Source of the DNA: Acidobacteriaceae bacterium
GTDB taxonomy: Bacteria > Acidobacteriota > Terriglobia > Terriglobales > Acidobacteriaceae
NCBI GenBank assembly: GCA_003165075.1
Contig: PLSM01000176.1
Coordinates: 1-48,774 of the forward strand
Direction of reading: 5' to 3'
DNA length: 48,774 bases
Part shown: positions 36,087 through 45,028 of the stretch, piece by piece
How the letters are laid out: every line of letters starts with the position of its first letter
Position numbering within the stretch: position 1 is the stretch's first letter
Position numbers and translations under genes: made by a program
The notes under the pieces: model-generated
The model's database searches: none
Told to the model about the DNA's origin: nothing
Seen by the model: the letters and a program-made list of their open reading frames with translations, nothing else

Positions 36087-38678
36087 TTACTCATTGGTGG
36101 TGGCGACCTCGTGAAGCCAGCCGGGAGCCTTCAGCAGTTCGCGAGGGCGTGAGCCGTCCGCAGGCCCGACCAGGCCGTCACGTTCCATAAGATCTATCAA
36201 GTGGGCAGCCCGGCCATAGCCGACACGCAGCCGGCGCTGCAGGAGCGAAGTGGACGCCTTGCCAAACTCGAAGACCAGCCGCACGGCATCATCGAACATG
36301 GGGTCGTTTTCGTCGGGATCGCTATTGGAGCCGTCCACGCTGGGCCTCTCGTCGCGGGGCGACTCCAGGAAGCCCTCGACGTATTCAGCCATTCCCTGGT
36401 CCTTCCAGAAACCGACTACTGCCGCAGTCTCCTTTTCGCTGACGTAGGGAGCGTGCAGCCGCATCAGGCGGCTGGTGCCGGGGGGCAGAAAGAGCATGTC
36501 GCCTCGGCCGAGGAGCGCTTCAGCTCCGTTGGTATCCAGGATGGTGCGGGAGTCTACCTTGGTGGTCAGGCGGAAGCTGATGCGGGTGGGAATATTCGCC
36601 TTGATGAGACCGGTAATGACGTCCACGCTGGGGCGTTGGGTGGCCAGGATGAGGTGAATGCCCACGGCGCGGGCCATCTGCGCGAGGCGGGTGATGGATT
36701 CCTCGACGTTGGCACGGTCCAGCATCATCAGGTCGGCCAACTCGTCGATGATGATGACGATGTAAGGAAGCGGCTCCTCGTCCTCGCCCTCGGCGAAGAG
36801 TGAAGGCATGGTGCCCTCGAACAATTTGTTGTACTGGTCGATATTGCGCACGCTGCGGCCGGCCAGCAGCTTCAAGCGGCGCTCCATCTCACGGACGGCG
36901 TTGCGCAGCGCATTGGCCGCCAGTTTGGGCTCGGTGATGATGGGTGTGAAAAGGTGAGGAATGCCTTCATACATGCCCAGTTCCACGCGCTTCGGGTCCA
37001 CCAAAATAAGACGCACCTGGGAGGGCGTGGTGCGGAAAAGCAGGCTCATGATCATGGCGTTGATAGCCACCGACTTGCCGGAGCCCGTGGAGCCGGCGAT
37101 GAGCACGTGGGGCATAGAGGATAGATCTGCAGTGACGATGCGGCCGTTAATGTCCTTGCCCATGGCCAACGTTAGACGGGACTTGGCCTTGTGGAAGGTC
37201 TCCGATTCCAGCACGTCGCGCAGGTGGATGGTCTCGCGATCGTGGTTGGGCACCTGGATGCCGACGGTGCTTTTGCCGGCCATGCGCTCGATGAGAATAC
37301 TTTCGGCGCGCATCGCCAGGCACAGGTCCTCTGCCAGCCCGGTGACGCGGCTGTATTTAACGCCTGCTTCGGGCTTGAATTCATAGGTGGTGACCATGGG
37401 TCCGGGATTGATCTGGACGACCTGGCCGCGCACATCGAACTCGGCGCATTTCTCCACCAGCACTTTGGCTTCCTCGCGCAACTCGTCTTCACGAACCGCC
37501 TGTGGACCGGAGCCGGCGTTGAGGAGAGTGCTGGAAGGGAGCTTGAAGCCACTCACATTCTTTGGCGCCACGGTTACGGTACGCACTTCGGCGTCAGCGC
37601 GCCCATGGATAGCGATTTCCGAGGAGGAGGGCGTGGGTGCGACAGGCGCCGGGGGTGGCTCGGCAGCCACCGGACGGGCAGGCGGCCGCATCTCAACCAG
37701 GCGCGGCGCGGCTTGCGGAACGGCGGCGGGGACAGGAGCCGGAGCAGCGTGAATGGACGCAATGGGGGTGACGGTCGCCTCGGCTGCCGTGCGCTCCCAG
37801 ATGCTGGACCGGCGGGTGGGAACCGGCTCATCGGCGGTCTGCGCGGCGGCTCGCTGGAATGCTGGAATCTCGTCCACCGGATCCGGTTCGGCGGGGCGCT
37901 CGCGGCGGCCGAAGAAGGATGCAAACCAGCCGGGACGACGAACCTGAGCCTCTGAATCCGGTTCAGGAGCCACAGCGGAGATAGCCCCTGAGAAGAGGCG
38001 CTGTTCCGGGCCAGGTGAGTTTTGCTGGTCGCGCGCCACCTCGCGTTCGGCCTTGCGTTCGGCGCGATCTTCGCGCCAGTTGCGCCAACGGTCGTTCCAG
38101 GCCATTCCCCGCACCCAGTTGTCCTCAATGGCCTGTTTGAGGGCCCAGAAGCTGATCGCCGAAGCGAAGTAGACGCCAACGGCAGCCATCACCGCGGCCA
38201 CCAACCAAGCGCCCTGCACATTGAGGTAGACAACCAGCGTGCCTGCGACAAGCCGGCCTATCACGCCTTCCACCGGCACCGCATGCAACCAGCGCCAATG
38301 CCAGGGCAGCAGCCCGAAGACCGTGGGCGCAAAGACAACGGTCAGCAGGCAGCCAATCCAGCGGAGCCACACTGAACCACCCGAACGCGAGCGCATCCAA
38401 CTCCAACCCAGGCTGCCAAGCCAAAGCGGCAGCATAAAGGCAGTGAGGCCGAGCACCTGCAGCAGCAAGTCGCTCAGCCATGCGCCAAAAAGACCGATCC
38501 AATTATGCACATCGTGTGGCAGTGCGGAGTCAGTGGCCGTGTTCAGCGAAGGATCAGACGGATGATAGGTAGCAAGGGCGAGAAGAAGGAGGGCCGAGAC
38601 CAGCGCCAGTACTAGCCCCAGAAATACATTAAGGGCGCGGTTGCGCGTCGGCGACAGAGCAATCGGAATGGGTTTCAT
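36087..38678 (-). CDS. ftsK: FtsK/SpoIIIE-type DNA translocase
   Basis: 863 residues. Four membrane helices occupy about residues 12-185, followed by a proline/alanine-rich linker (about 200-385), the alpha-beta RecA-like motor (about 390-770) with Walker A GSTGSGKS and Walker B YIVIIIDELADLMM, and a C-terminal winged-helix gamma domain (about 795-855; RRLRVGYGRAAHLIDLMERDGLVG) that reads KOPS-type sequences. It pumps chromosome ends through the closing septum and activates XerCD at dif. Intact. Confidence 0.96.
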   Translation of the reverse strand: MKPIPIALSPTRNRALNVFLGLVLALVSALLLLALATYHPSDPSLNTATDSALPHDVHNWIGLFGAWLSDLLLQVLGLTAFMLPLWLGSLGWSWMRSRSGGSVWLRWIGCLLTVVFAPTVFGLLPWHWRWLHAVPVEGVIGRLVAGTLVVYLNVQGAWLVAAVMAAVGVYFASAISFWALKQAIEDNWVRGMAWNDRWRNWREDRAERKAEREVARDQQNSPGPEQRLFSGAISAVAPEPDSEAQVRRPGWFASFFGRRERPAEPDPVDEIPAFQRAAAQTADEPVPTRRSSIWERTAAEATVTPIASIHAAPAPVPAAVPQAAPRLVEMRPPARPVAAEPPPAPVAPTPSSSEIAIHGRADAEVRTVTVAPKNVSGFKLPSSTLLNAGSGPQAVREDELREEAKVLVEKCAEFDVRGQVVQINPGPMVTTYEFKPEAGVKYSRVTGLAEDLCLAMRAESILIERMAGKSTVGIQVPNHDRETIHLRDVLESETFHKAKSRLTLAMGKDINGRIVTADLSSMPHVLIAGSTGSGKSVAINAMIMSLLFRTTPSQVRLILVDPKRVELGMYEGIPHLFTPIITEPKLAANALRNAVREMERRLKLLAGRSVRNIDQYNKLFEGTMPSLFAEGEDEEPLPYIVIIIDELADLMMLDRANVEESITRLAQMARAVGIHLILATQRPSVDVITGLIKANIPTRISFRLTTKVDSRTILDTNGAEALLGRGDMLFLPPGTSRLMRLHAPYVSEKETAAVVGFWKDQGMAEYVEGFLESPRDERPSVDGSNSDPDENDPMFDDAVRLVFEFGKASTSLLQRRLRVGYGRAAHLIDLMERDGLVGPADGSRPRELLKAPGWLHEVATTNE

Positions 38679-39036
38679 GAGGGGAACGCCTCCGCTCGCT
38701 GGACGCCGCTGGAGGCGCGAACGAACCGCCGGAGCGGACAGAAAACCCCAGAGCAGCTCTTATTATCCCTGTTGCAAAGCGGGGGATTGGGCAAAAACAA
38801 AGCAGGGGGAACCTTGATGTGGACCCCCGGTTCAGTTGTCAGTCTTCAGCCATCAATGGTCAGTTCTCGATGGCCGCCGCTCGAACAAGAGCCTGGAGGG
38901 GCAACGAAGGACATCTCAAGGGCGCCAAGTCCATTATTCCCATCTGGATGGACGGTTTACAGTCCGGCGAGTGGAGTTTCGCTTTGCCGGGTGGGAGAGG
39001 TTGGGCTTGGCCTCGAATCGAATACGGTTGCGCAAA
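38679..39036. other. intergenic region between ftsK and uppP
   Basis: 358 bp upstream of ftsK and downstream of uppP. I find no conserved reading frame, hairpin with a T-run or repeat of the 44-46 kb family. It presumably contains the ftsK promoter. Confidence 0.4.
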
Positions 39037-39915
39037 TTACCTCATGAACCGGCTGCCCCAGACCAACAGGACCACGCCCAGGAGGATGCGATAGATGGCG
39101 AAAACGGTGAACCCGTGCCGGCGCACCCACATCAGAAACCACTCGACCACGCCCAGAGCCACGATGAACGAGACCGCAAAGCCGATGGCCAGTACAATCC
39201 AGCGGTCGCCGTTCATCGCCACGTGGGCGCTGGCGGCACCGGCGGCCTGGGCCACTTTGCTGGGGTGAATCTCCTTGAGCAGGTCGTACGTGGTGGCGGC
39301 GAGCATGGTGGGAATGGAGAGCAGAAAGCTGAATTCGAGAGCGGAGGAGCGGTCGAGGCCTACAAGCTGACCCGCGGCAATGGTAGACATGGAACGCGAG
39401 GTACCAGGGAAGATGGCCGAGAGCGACTGGCAGAGGCCAATCCAGATGGAGTGGCCCAGGCTCATCTCCTCTACATGTGTCGTGGTGGGTTCGTAGCGGT
39501 CAGACCTGACATCCACAATCCACATCACGATGCCGCCGATGAGCAGCGCCAGTGCAATCACGGTGAGGTTGTCCAGGTTCCTGTCGCTCCACTTCTTGAA
39601 CAGAAGCGCGGGAATCGAAGTAAAGATAAACGCGACGATGGTGAGCGAAAGGGGATGAGTGAGCCAGGTGCGGTCGCCATTTTCGCCCTTGGGAAAGGTA
39701 CGCATGAAGCCGACAATGCGCTCCAGAAAGAGAAGCAACAAGGCCAGGATGGCTCCTGCCTGGATGACGATGGTATACATCTTCCAATAGGCATCATCGA
39801 GCGGAATCTTCATCAGCGCTTCAGTAATGCGCAGATGCGCCGTCGAGCTCACCGGCAGAAATTCGGTCAAGCCCTCCACAATACCTAACAAAATAGACTG
39901 CACGTAGACGTTCAA
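39037..39915 (-). CDS. uppP: undecaprenyl-diphosphatase UppP (BacA)
   Basis: 292 residues. The start is TTG 39915, supported by GGAGG four bases before it. The signature EGLTEFLPVSSTAHL and the second active-site segment FPGTSRSMSTI are present, with about eight membrane helices. The enzyme dephosphorylates undecaprenyl diphosphate so the carrier lipid can be reused for peptidoglycan synthesis; over-production gives bacitracin tolerance in other bacteria. Confidence 0.95.
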   Translation of the reverse strand: MNVYVQSILLGIVEGLTEFLPVSSTAHLRITEALMKIPLDDAYWKMYTIVIQAGAILALLLLFLERIVGFMRTFPKGENGDRTWLTHPLSLTIVAFIFTSIPALLFKKWSDRNLDNLTVIALALLIGGIVMWIVDVRSDRYEPTTTHVEEMSLGHSIWIGLCQSLSAIFPGTSRSMSTIAAGQLVGLDRSSALEFSFLLSIPTMLAATTYDLLKEIHPSKVAQAAGAASAHVAMNGDRWIVLAIGFAVSFIVALGVVEWFLMWVRRHGFTVFAIYRILLGVVLLVWGSRFMR

Positions 39916-39972
39916 AAAACCTCCGGTATCGGCTGTGAATGTGCGGGCAACCGATTCGCGCTGCCGAGGCGC

Positions 39973-40995
39973 CTACTCCTGGTCGATGCCATAGACTGGA
40001 ACACCCTGATCCAATTTGTACACGAGAGCGGCTGCCCGCCATGTGAAGTCCGACTGCGGAAACTTGTCCTTGAGCCGGGCGGCCAGGTCGCGGGCGCGGT
40101 TGTGGGCATCGTCCTTCTTCTTGTCGTTGCCATCGGAGGCTTCCATATCGGCCAGCGCTGCCTGGCGATAGACGGCCAGGTAAAGTGCCTGCGCCGTGCG
40201 CGGGCCGTCGGGATGCTCCGATGCATACTTCTCGTAGTATTCCGATTCCTTCTCAGGGCACTTGGGCGAGCCCTGCCAGTCGCCGCAGAGCTTGTTGTCA
40301 ATAAGTTCGAAAGCCGCAAGGTCGGCCTCGCGGGTGTGCGGATAGTACTTGATGACCTTTTTCAGCTCATCTTCATCCATCTGGTCGCGCAGGTAGGCAT
40401 CGCGCTCCTTGGCCGAGGGACGCGTGGAGGCATCGGCTTTTTGTATCTGCCACAGAATGTCTGCCGCGCGCCATGCAGCCTGTGCAATCAACGGCGATTT
40501 GGGAAACATCTCGACCAGCCGGCGGTAAAGCAGCCGCGCGCTACGGGCGGCATTGGCCGGACCGCGGGGATCGGAAGCCAGTGCTTCCTGGTTTGCAGCC
40601 TCGCCCATCAGCACCTGGTCTCCGTTCGGGGTGTCCTCGACCACCACCCCTTTGGCCTGCATCCAGCCGGAGATGGGGGGCGGTGTTTCATTGCTGCCAA
40701 AGATGGGGGCGTCGCTCTGGTGCTCCTCTTCAATGTCGGTATTGGCGTAAACACGAATCCACGGGCCGCTCTTTTCTGCTACCACCATTTCGCGGCCAAT
40801 CTGTACCCGGTCGACTTTTTGCGCGCCGGTGTCAGGCGAGATGTAAAGCCACGTAATGCGCAGGGCCGTAGCGCGCGGACCGGCCATGGGCTTCACCGGC
40901 TGTTGCTGCTTCTTCTGGCCTTGCGCAGACACGGCGGCACAGGCAAGGGCCAAGCCAAGTGCGAGGCTTCGGGGCGTGAGAATACGAAGTTTCAT
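39973..40995 (-). CDS. secreted SH3-like / tetratricopeptide-like protein, function unknown
   Basis: About 340 residues from ATG 40995 (MKLRILTPRS), with a signal peptide (LALGLALACAAVSAQG); another ATG lies at 41010. After a short basic segment comes an SH3-like beta region (about 45-120; ALRITWLYISPDTGAQKVDRVQIGREM, GPWIRVYANTD), then a helical C-terminal half with TPR-like spacing (ARLLYRRLVEMFPKSPLIAQAAWRAADILW, YYPHTREADLAAFELI). Resembles uncharacterised acidobacterial exported proteins. It lies between uppP and a PLP enzyme on the same strand, so an envelope role is possible but unproven. Confidence 0.75.
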   Translation of the reverse strand: MKLRILTPRSLALGLALACAAVSAQGQKKQQQPVKPMAGPRATALRITWLYISPDTGAQKVDRVQIGREMVVAEKSGPWIRVYANTDIEEEHQSDAPIFGSNETPPPISGWMQAKGVVVEDTPNGDQVLMGEAANQEALASDPRGPANAARSARLLYRRLVEMFPKSPLIAQAAWRAADILWQIQKADASTRPSAKERDAYLRDQMDEDELKKVIKYYPHTREADLAAFELIDNKLCGDWQGSPKCPEKESEYYEKYASEHPDGPRTAQALYLAVYRQAALADMEASDGNDKKKDDAHNRARDLAARLKDKFPQSDFTWRAAALVYKLDQGVPVYGIDQE

Positions 40996-41022
40996 CACTG
41001 GGAAAATCATAGTTCAACGACG

Positions 41023-42027
41023 TTACGATTTGTGTTCAGTGAGCACTTCGGCCAGCAACTCGGGCGCCACGTTGCCGCCGCTGACCACGGCAACAGCCCT
41101 GGTGTATGCGGGAAGCTGATCGGAATGAAAGAGCAGGGCGGCTGCGGCTACCGCTCCGCTGGGCTCGGGAACCAGGCGAGTGGCGGCGACGATGGCGCGC
41201 ATCGCGGCTCGAATCTCGGCTTCGGTAACAGTGATGATGCCTTCGACAAACGCCTGGATGTGGGCGAAGTTGCGCCGGCCCACGCTCTGCGTACGCAGGC
41301 CGTCGGCGATGGTGCGGCTCGTTAACTCGGCCGGCCAGGTGACGATGGAGCCGGTGCGAAAACTTTCCGCCGTATCGGCTGCGAGTTCCGGCTCGACGCC
41401 GAAGACGCGCGCCTGCGGCCGCAACTGCTTGACCGCAGCGGCCACACCGCTGAGCAGGCCGCCACCGCTTACGGGGGATAGCACCAGGTCCACATCGGGC
41501 AGGGTTTCCGCGATCTCCAGGCCGCAGGTGGCCTGGCCGGCGATGATTTGCTCGTCGTCGTAGGGCGGGACAACCACATAGCCGTGTTCCCGCACAAGCT
41601 GTTCGGCGACGGCGAGGCGCTCGCTTGAGGCGAGGCCTACATCGACGACTTCAGCTCCCAAAGCGAGAGTCGCGGCGCGCTTGATCGCGGGGGCGTTCGA
41701 AGGCATGACGATGACGGCTCTGGCTCCCACCTCGCGGGCGGCATAGGCCACACCCTGGGCGTGATTGCCGCTGGAGTAGGTGATGACGCCGCGGGCGATT
41801 TCGGCTGCGGAAAGCTGGAGAATCTTGTTGGCCGCGCCGCGAATTTTGAAGGCGCCGATGGGCTGCAGACTTTCGGCTTTTAGCCAGATTCTTTTGCCGG
41901 TTCCATAGCCGGAGACGCCGGGAAACGCCGCCTCGATGAGCGGGGTTCTGACGGCGATGCCGGCGATGCGGGCGGCGGCGGCGCGAATGGATTCGAGGGA
42001 AACAAGGGAATCAGCGAGAGCGGTCAT
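41023..42027 (-). CDS. PLP-dependent threonine ammonia-lyase / serine racemase-like enzyme
   Basis: 334 residues. Fold-type II PLP enzyme with the Schiff-base lysine in GAFKIRGA, the SSGNHAQG phosphate/substrate loop, the SPVSGGGLLSG PLP-phosphate glycine loop and a final VVSGGNV. It lacks the C-terminal ACT domain of biosynthetic IlvA, matching the short catabolic (TdcB-like) or serine/threo-3-hydroxyaspartate branch. These enzymes deaminate or racemise serine/threonine. Confidence 0.9.
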   Translation of the reverse strand: MTALADSLVSLESIRAAAARIAGIAVRTPLIEAAFPGVSGYGTGKRIWLKAESLQPIGAFKIRGAANKILQLSAAEIARGVITYSSGNHAQGVAYAAREVGARAVIVMPSNAPAIKRAATLALGAEVVDVGLASSERLAVAEQLVREHGYVVVPPYDDEQIIAGQATCGLEIAETLPDVDLVLSPVSGGGLLSGVAAAVKQLRPQARVFGVEPELAADTAESFRTGSIVTWPAELTSRTIADGLRTQSVGRRNFAHIQAFVEGIITVTEAEIRAAMRAIVAATRLVPEPSGAVAAAALLFHSDQLPAYTRAVAVVSGGNVAPELLAEVLTEHKS

Positions 42028-42103
42028 TGTAGTTATGGCTCCAACATGGAGTTTGCGACGCGCCCGGCGGCGGGCAATGTGGAGAAGACCCTTGTGCGCG
42101 CTT

Positions 42104-43759
42104 TCAGACTTCCATAATGACGGGCAGGATGAGCGGGCGGCGGCCGGTGGTTTTCTGGACCAGTCGCTTCAGTTCCACGCGCACCTTCTCCTTGACCATA
42201 CCGTAGTCGGTTTTTTCCTCGCCGGTGAGACTGTCCAAAGTCTTGAGGACCACTTCGCGAGCCTGGTCGGTGATGTCTGCGCCGCCAAAGCCGCGCATGA
42301 CCACCTCAGGTGTGCGGTCCACCTTGCCGGTGCGCTTGTTAATGGCCAGTACGGCAAGGACGATGCCATCCTCGCTGAGAATGCGGCGGTCGCGAATGAC
42401 CAGGTCCTCCACCACGTCGTTGGTAGAGCCGGAATCGATAAGCACGCGGCCGGCGGTAACTTTGTCCTTCTGGCGCGCGTCATTTTGGTCGAGTTCGAGA
42501 ACGTCGCCATCTTCAATCACGATGGCGTGCTCCACGGCGCCGGTCTCCATGGCTATATTGGCGTGGTGGCGAAGGTAGCGGTAGTCGCCGTGGACGGGCA
42601 CAAAGAACTTGGGCCGGACGAGGTTGATGAGCAGCCGCATCTCCTCCTGGCTGCCGTGGCCGCTGACATGAATCAGGCCGCTCGCGCCGTCGTCGCAGAT
42701 GACTTGAGCGTCGCGGCGGTAGAGATGGTCGATGACGCGAAAGATGCTTTTCTCGTTGCCGGGAATGATGCGGGAGCTGAGGATCACGGTGTCGCCGGCA
42801 TCGATGTGGGCATGTTTGTGGTTGTCCACGGCGGCGCGGCTGAGCGCGCTCATGGGCTCGCCCTGGGTGCCGCTGATGAGCACCATCAACTGCTCGGGGG
42901 GAAAGTCGCGCATCTGGCCGGGATTGATGACCAGGCCCGGCGGCAGGTTCAGGTAGCCCAGGTCCTGCGCAATCTCAGTGCTTTCCATCATGGAACGGCC
43001 CACGACGGCCACTTTGCGTCCGTGCGAACGGGCCAAATCCATGGCGATGCGGATGCGATAGATGGAGGATGAGAAACAACTAAAGAAGAGCTTCTTTTTG
43101 GCGCGGGAAAAGATCTCGTCCAGGCGGGGGATCACTGCCCGTTCGCCGGGCGTGTAGCCGGAGCGCTCGACGTTGGTGGAGTCCTGCAGCAGGGCGAGGA
43201 CGCCGCGTTTTCCGTATTCGGCGAAGGTATGCAGGTCGAAAGGCCTGTCGTCCAGCGGGGAGAGATCGATTTTGAAGTCGCCGGTGTGGATGACGACGCC
43301 GACCGGAGTGTCGATGGCCAGGGCTACACAATCGACCAGCGAGTGGGTGACGTGGATGGGCTCGATGGTGAAGGGGCCGATGGTGAATTTCTCTTTGGGC
43401 GTGATCTCGATGAGCTCGGTTTCGTCGAGCAATTGATTCTCTTCGAGGTTGCCCTCCACGTAGGCCAGGGTGAACTCGGTGCCGTACACCGGGACCTTGA
43501 GCTCGCTCAGGAGCCAGGACAGCCCGCCGATGTGGTCCTGGTGGCCGTGGGTGAGAATGATGGCCCGGACACACGCCTTGTTCTCAATCAGGTAGGTGAT
43601 ATCGGGGACAACGACGTCCACACCCAGCAACTCCGACTCGGGAAACATGAGCCCGGCGTCGATCACGATAATGTCGTCTTCCCAGCGAAGCGCGAGGCAG
43701 TTCATGCCGAACTCGCCCAGCCCGCCGAGGGGGATAATTTTCAGGTTTTTTGTATGCAT
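42104..43759 (-). CDS. rnj: ribonuclease J
   Basis: 551 residues starting at ATG 43759. Metallo-beta-lactamase domain with HGHQDHIGG zinc motif, beta-CASP domain (YTPGERAVIPRLDEIF, FFSCFSSSIYRI, GTQGEPMSALSRAA) and the C-terminal domain (VHGDYRYLRHHA). RNase J combines endonuclease and 5'-3' exonuclease activities in mRNA decay and rRNA maturation, as in bacteria lacking or supplementing RNase E. It is intact. Confidence 0.95.
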   Translation of the reverse strand: MHTKNLKIIPLGGLGEFGMNCLALRWEDDIIVIDAGLMFPESELLGVDVVVPDITYLIENKACVRAIILTHGHQDHIGGLSWLLSELKVPVYGTEFTLAYVEGNLEENQLLDETELIEITPKEKFTIGPFTIEPIHVTHSLVDCVALAIDTPVGVVIHTGDFKIDLSPLDDRPFDLHTFAEYGKRGVLALLQDSTNVERSGYTPGERAVIPRLDEIFSRAKKKLFFSCFSSSIYRIRIAMDLARSHGRKVAVVGRSMMESTEIAQDLGYLNLPPGLVINPGQMRDFPPEQLMVLISGTQGEPMSALSRAAVDNHKHAHIDAGDTVILSSRIIPGNEKSIFRVIDHLYRRDAQVICDDGASGLIHVSGHGSQEEMRLLINLVRPKFFVPVHGDYRYLRHHANIAMETGAVEHAIVIEDGDVLELDQNDARQKDKVTAGRVLIDSGSTNDVVEDLVIRDRRILSEDGIVLAVLAINKRTGKVDRTPEVVMRGFGGADITDQAREVVLKTLDSLTGEEKTDYGMVKEKVRVELKRLVQKTTGRRPLILPVIMEV

Positions 43760-44184
43760 CTGTCAGATTCGATGCTACCACTCGGCGGGGACCAGTCATC
43801 CCACGGAAGAAGGGCCGACCTTGATTCCCGGTCCGCCGGTCGCGGCAACTTGCGTGAAGTGGCCTCGACTACGCCATTCTCTGAGATTTCGAGGCGTTTT
43901 GAGGCCAAAAACAGGGGAAAATCAGAGGGTTCTGTTTACCGATGAGTACATAGGCAAAATTCTTAAACTATTCATTGCATTTAAGTTGCTGGAGAAACTA
44001 CCCCTCCAGACGCGGGTTTTGGAGGGGGAGGGGGTGGGGTGTCTCCGGGGGTTCGGACCGCTCACATCCCTGACCGCTCATTCCCTCATTTCGATTGTGC
44101 AGCCGGAGCGGGTTATTTTCTGCAAAAGGTGTGGAACGGCGGCGGGTGCCGCAGGTCCCGCTTTTGGGACCTGGAAAAGATGCT
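43760..44184. other. rnj upstream region and RAYT 3' flank
   Basis: 425 bp without a recognisable gene. It includes the rnj promoter region, a relatively AT-rich patch (43940-43995), a hairpin CCCCTCCA (44001-44008)/TGGAGGGG (44020-44027), a G-rich run (44020-44052) and the REP-like hairpin at 44152-44173. Confidence 0.5.
44152..44173 (-). repeat. REP-like hairpin, RAYT 3' side
   Basis: On the minus strand CAGGTCCC-AAAAGC-GGGACCTG, an 8-bp perfect stem with a 6-nt loop, 12 nt past the RAYT stop. The loop word AAAAGC and stem CAGGTCCC recur in the hairpins at 44819, 46026 and 46138, showing one repeat family. Confidence 0.72.
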
Positions 44185-44712
44185 TCATCTTTCCGATTCC
44201 TTACAGCAGAGAAAGTTGGGCAAGCGGTTTCCGCGCCGGAAGGCCGTCCGTTGGGATTCGATTTCAACCGTTCCGTCGTAGCCCGTCGCGTAATGCCGGA
44301 AACTCGACCACGGCCAGTCGTCGGGCCTTGCCGCCAGACCGCGCTTTACGGGGTTCCGGTGCATGTAGCGGAGTTTCTCTACACGCTTCTTTTCGTTGTG
44401 GACGTTGAAGTCGTAGTACCGCGCCTGCCAGAAGGGGCGCTGACGGCTCTGCACCGAGACCGATAGCTTGAGGGCCTGAATCGCCTTCGACAGCAAAACC
44501 TTCGCCGGCTCACCCACCAGGAGGTGGACGTGTTCGGGCATCACCACATAGCCAGCGACAACGAATCTATAGCGAAGGCGCATCGCCTCAAGCGAGTGCT
44601 CGAACAACGCGCACGAGCTCGCCATGCCAAGGTAGGGCAGCCGGCGGTAGCAACTGAAAGTAACGAAGTGAAAGCAGCCGCATTGCTGATAACGAACCAG
44701 CCCCTTCGTCAT
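44185..44712 (-). CDS. REP-associated tyrosine transposase (RAYT, Y1_Tnp)
   Basis: 175 residues from ATG 44712. The HUH motif is PEHVHLLV (His61 and His63) and the single catalytic tyrosine is Tyr116 in LRYMHRNPVKRGL, followed by the DDWPWSSFRHY tail, all typical of RAYTs of the IS200/IS605-related family. Such proteins nick and rejoin single-stranded REP hairpins and are normally single-copy domesticated genes flanked by REPs. REP-like hairpins lie 12 nt past its stop and 16 nt before its start. The GGGAGGG that could serve as ribosome binding site begins inside the upstream hairpin stem, so binding or folding could limit its translation. Active-site residues are intact. Confidence 0.93.
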   Translation of the reverse strand: MTKGLVRYQQCGCFHFVTFSCYRRLPYLGMASSCALFEHSLEAMRLRYRFVVAGYVVMPEHVHLLVGEPAKVLLSKAIQALKLSVSVQSRQRPFWQARYYDFNVHNEKKRVEKLRYMHRNPVKRGLAARPDDWPWSSFRHYATGYDGTVEIESQRTAFRRGNRLPNFLCCKESER

Positions 44713-44728
44713 CCCAACATCTTACCCT

Positions 44729-44754
44729 CCCAGGTCTCAAAATCGAGACCTGGG
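44729..44754. repeat. REP-like hairpin, RAYT 5' side
   Basis: CCCAGGTCTC-AAAATC-GAGACCTGGG: perfect 10-bp stem, 6-nt loop, followed by GGCACCC. An almost identical element occurs at 48022-48047. A half copy lacking the left arm occurs at 45945. Confidence 0.8.
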
Positions 44755-44898
44755 GCACCCATTCATCTTCGGGTGGTCAGATATGGGCCACCCGCCTGGA
44801 ACAAGTGAGTCCATCCCTCCCCGGTCCCCAAAAGCAAGGGACCGGGGGCACCCTCAGCGGGGTTGGAGACGGTCACTGAGACCAGGGCCACCCGGCGG
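44738..44898 (+). repeat. 161-bp direct repeat, copy 1
   Basis: Identical to 45945-46105 except one base (G44880 versus A46087). It contains the GAGACCTGGG half of the REP hairpin, a GGGTGG/CCACCC hairpin (44771-44793), the CCCCGGTCCC hairpin (44819-44847) and a GGTC/GACC unit, each ending in GGCACCC or GGCCACCC. Copies 1 and 2 bracket the HEPN gene. Confidence 0.93.
44819..44847. repeat. REP-like hairpin inside copy 1
   Basis: CCCCGGTCCC (44819-44828), loop CAAAAGCAA, GGGACCGGGG (44838-44847): perfect 10-bp stem. The same unit is at 46026-46054. Confidence 0.78.
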
Positions 44899-44940
44899 GC
44901 ACCCATTCATCTTCGGGTGGTCAGATATGGGCCACCCGCC
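44897..44940 (+). repeat. 44-bp third copy of the GGGTGG hairpin unit, abutting the IS1595 stub
   Basis: Perfectly identical to 44753-44796 and 45960-46003. Its right end (GCCACCCGCC at 44931-44940) is exactly where the transposase-like reading frame loses similarity, so the array replaces the rest of that gene. Confidence 0.88.
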
Positions 44941-45019
44941 GACGGTCTACAAGGTACTGGATGCAGTTGTTGGGATCGGCAAAGTAGACGATGGCCTGTT
45001 GTAATGTCTTGGGTTCCAT
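44921..45019 (-). pseudogene. N-terminal stub of an IS1595-family transposase
   Basis: From ATG 45019 the frame reads MEPKTLQQAIVYFADP then NNCIQYLVDRR, the typical start of IS1595-family transposases (normally continuing RWPDG and a C-x2-C zinc ribbon). After the RR codons (about residue 27) it enters the repeat array and ends at a TGA, giving 32 codons. The zinc ribbon and DDE-type catalytic core are gone. It begins 9 nt after the HEPN gene stop on the same strand, as expected if HEPN was a passenger gene of the element. Confidence 0.72.
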
Positions 45020-45028
45020 AAAGCACAC

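Noticed and set aside
38679..39036. Small gene between ftsK and uppP
   Set aside because: Open frames here are antisense or out-of-frame extensions with no ribosome binding site or recognisable protein features.
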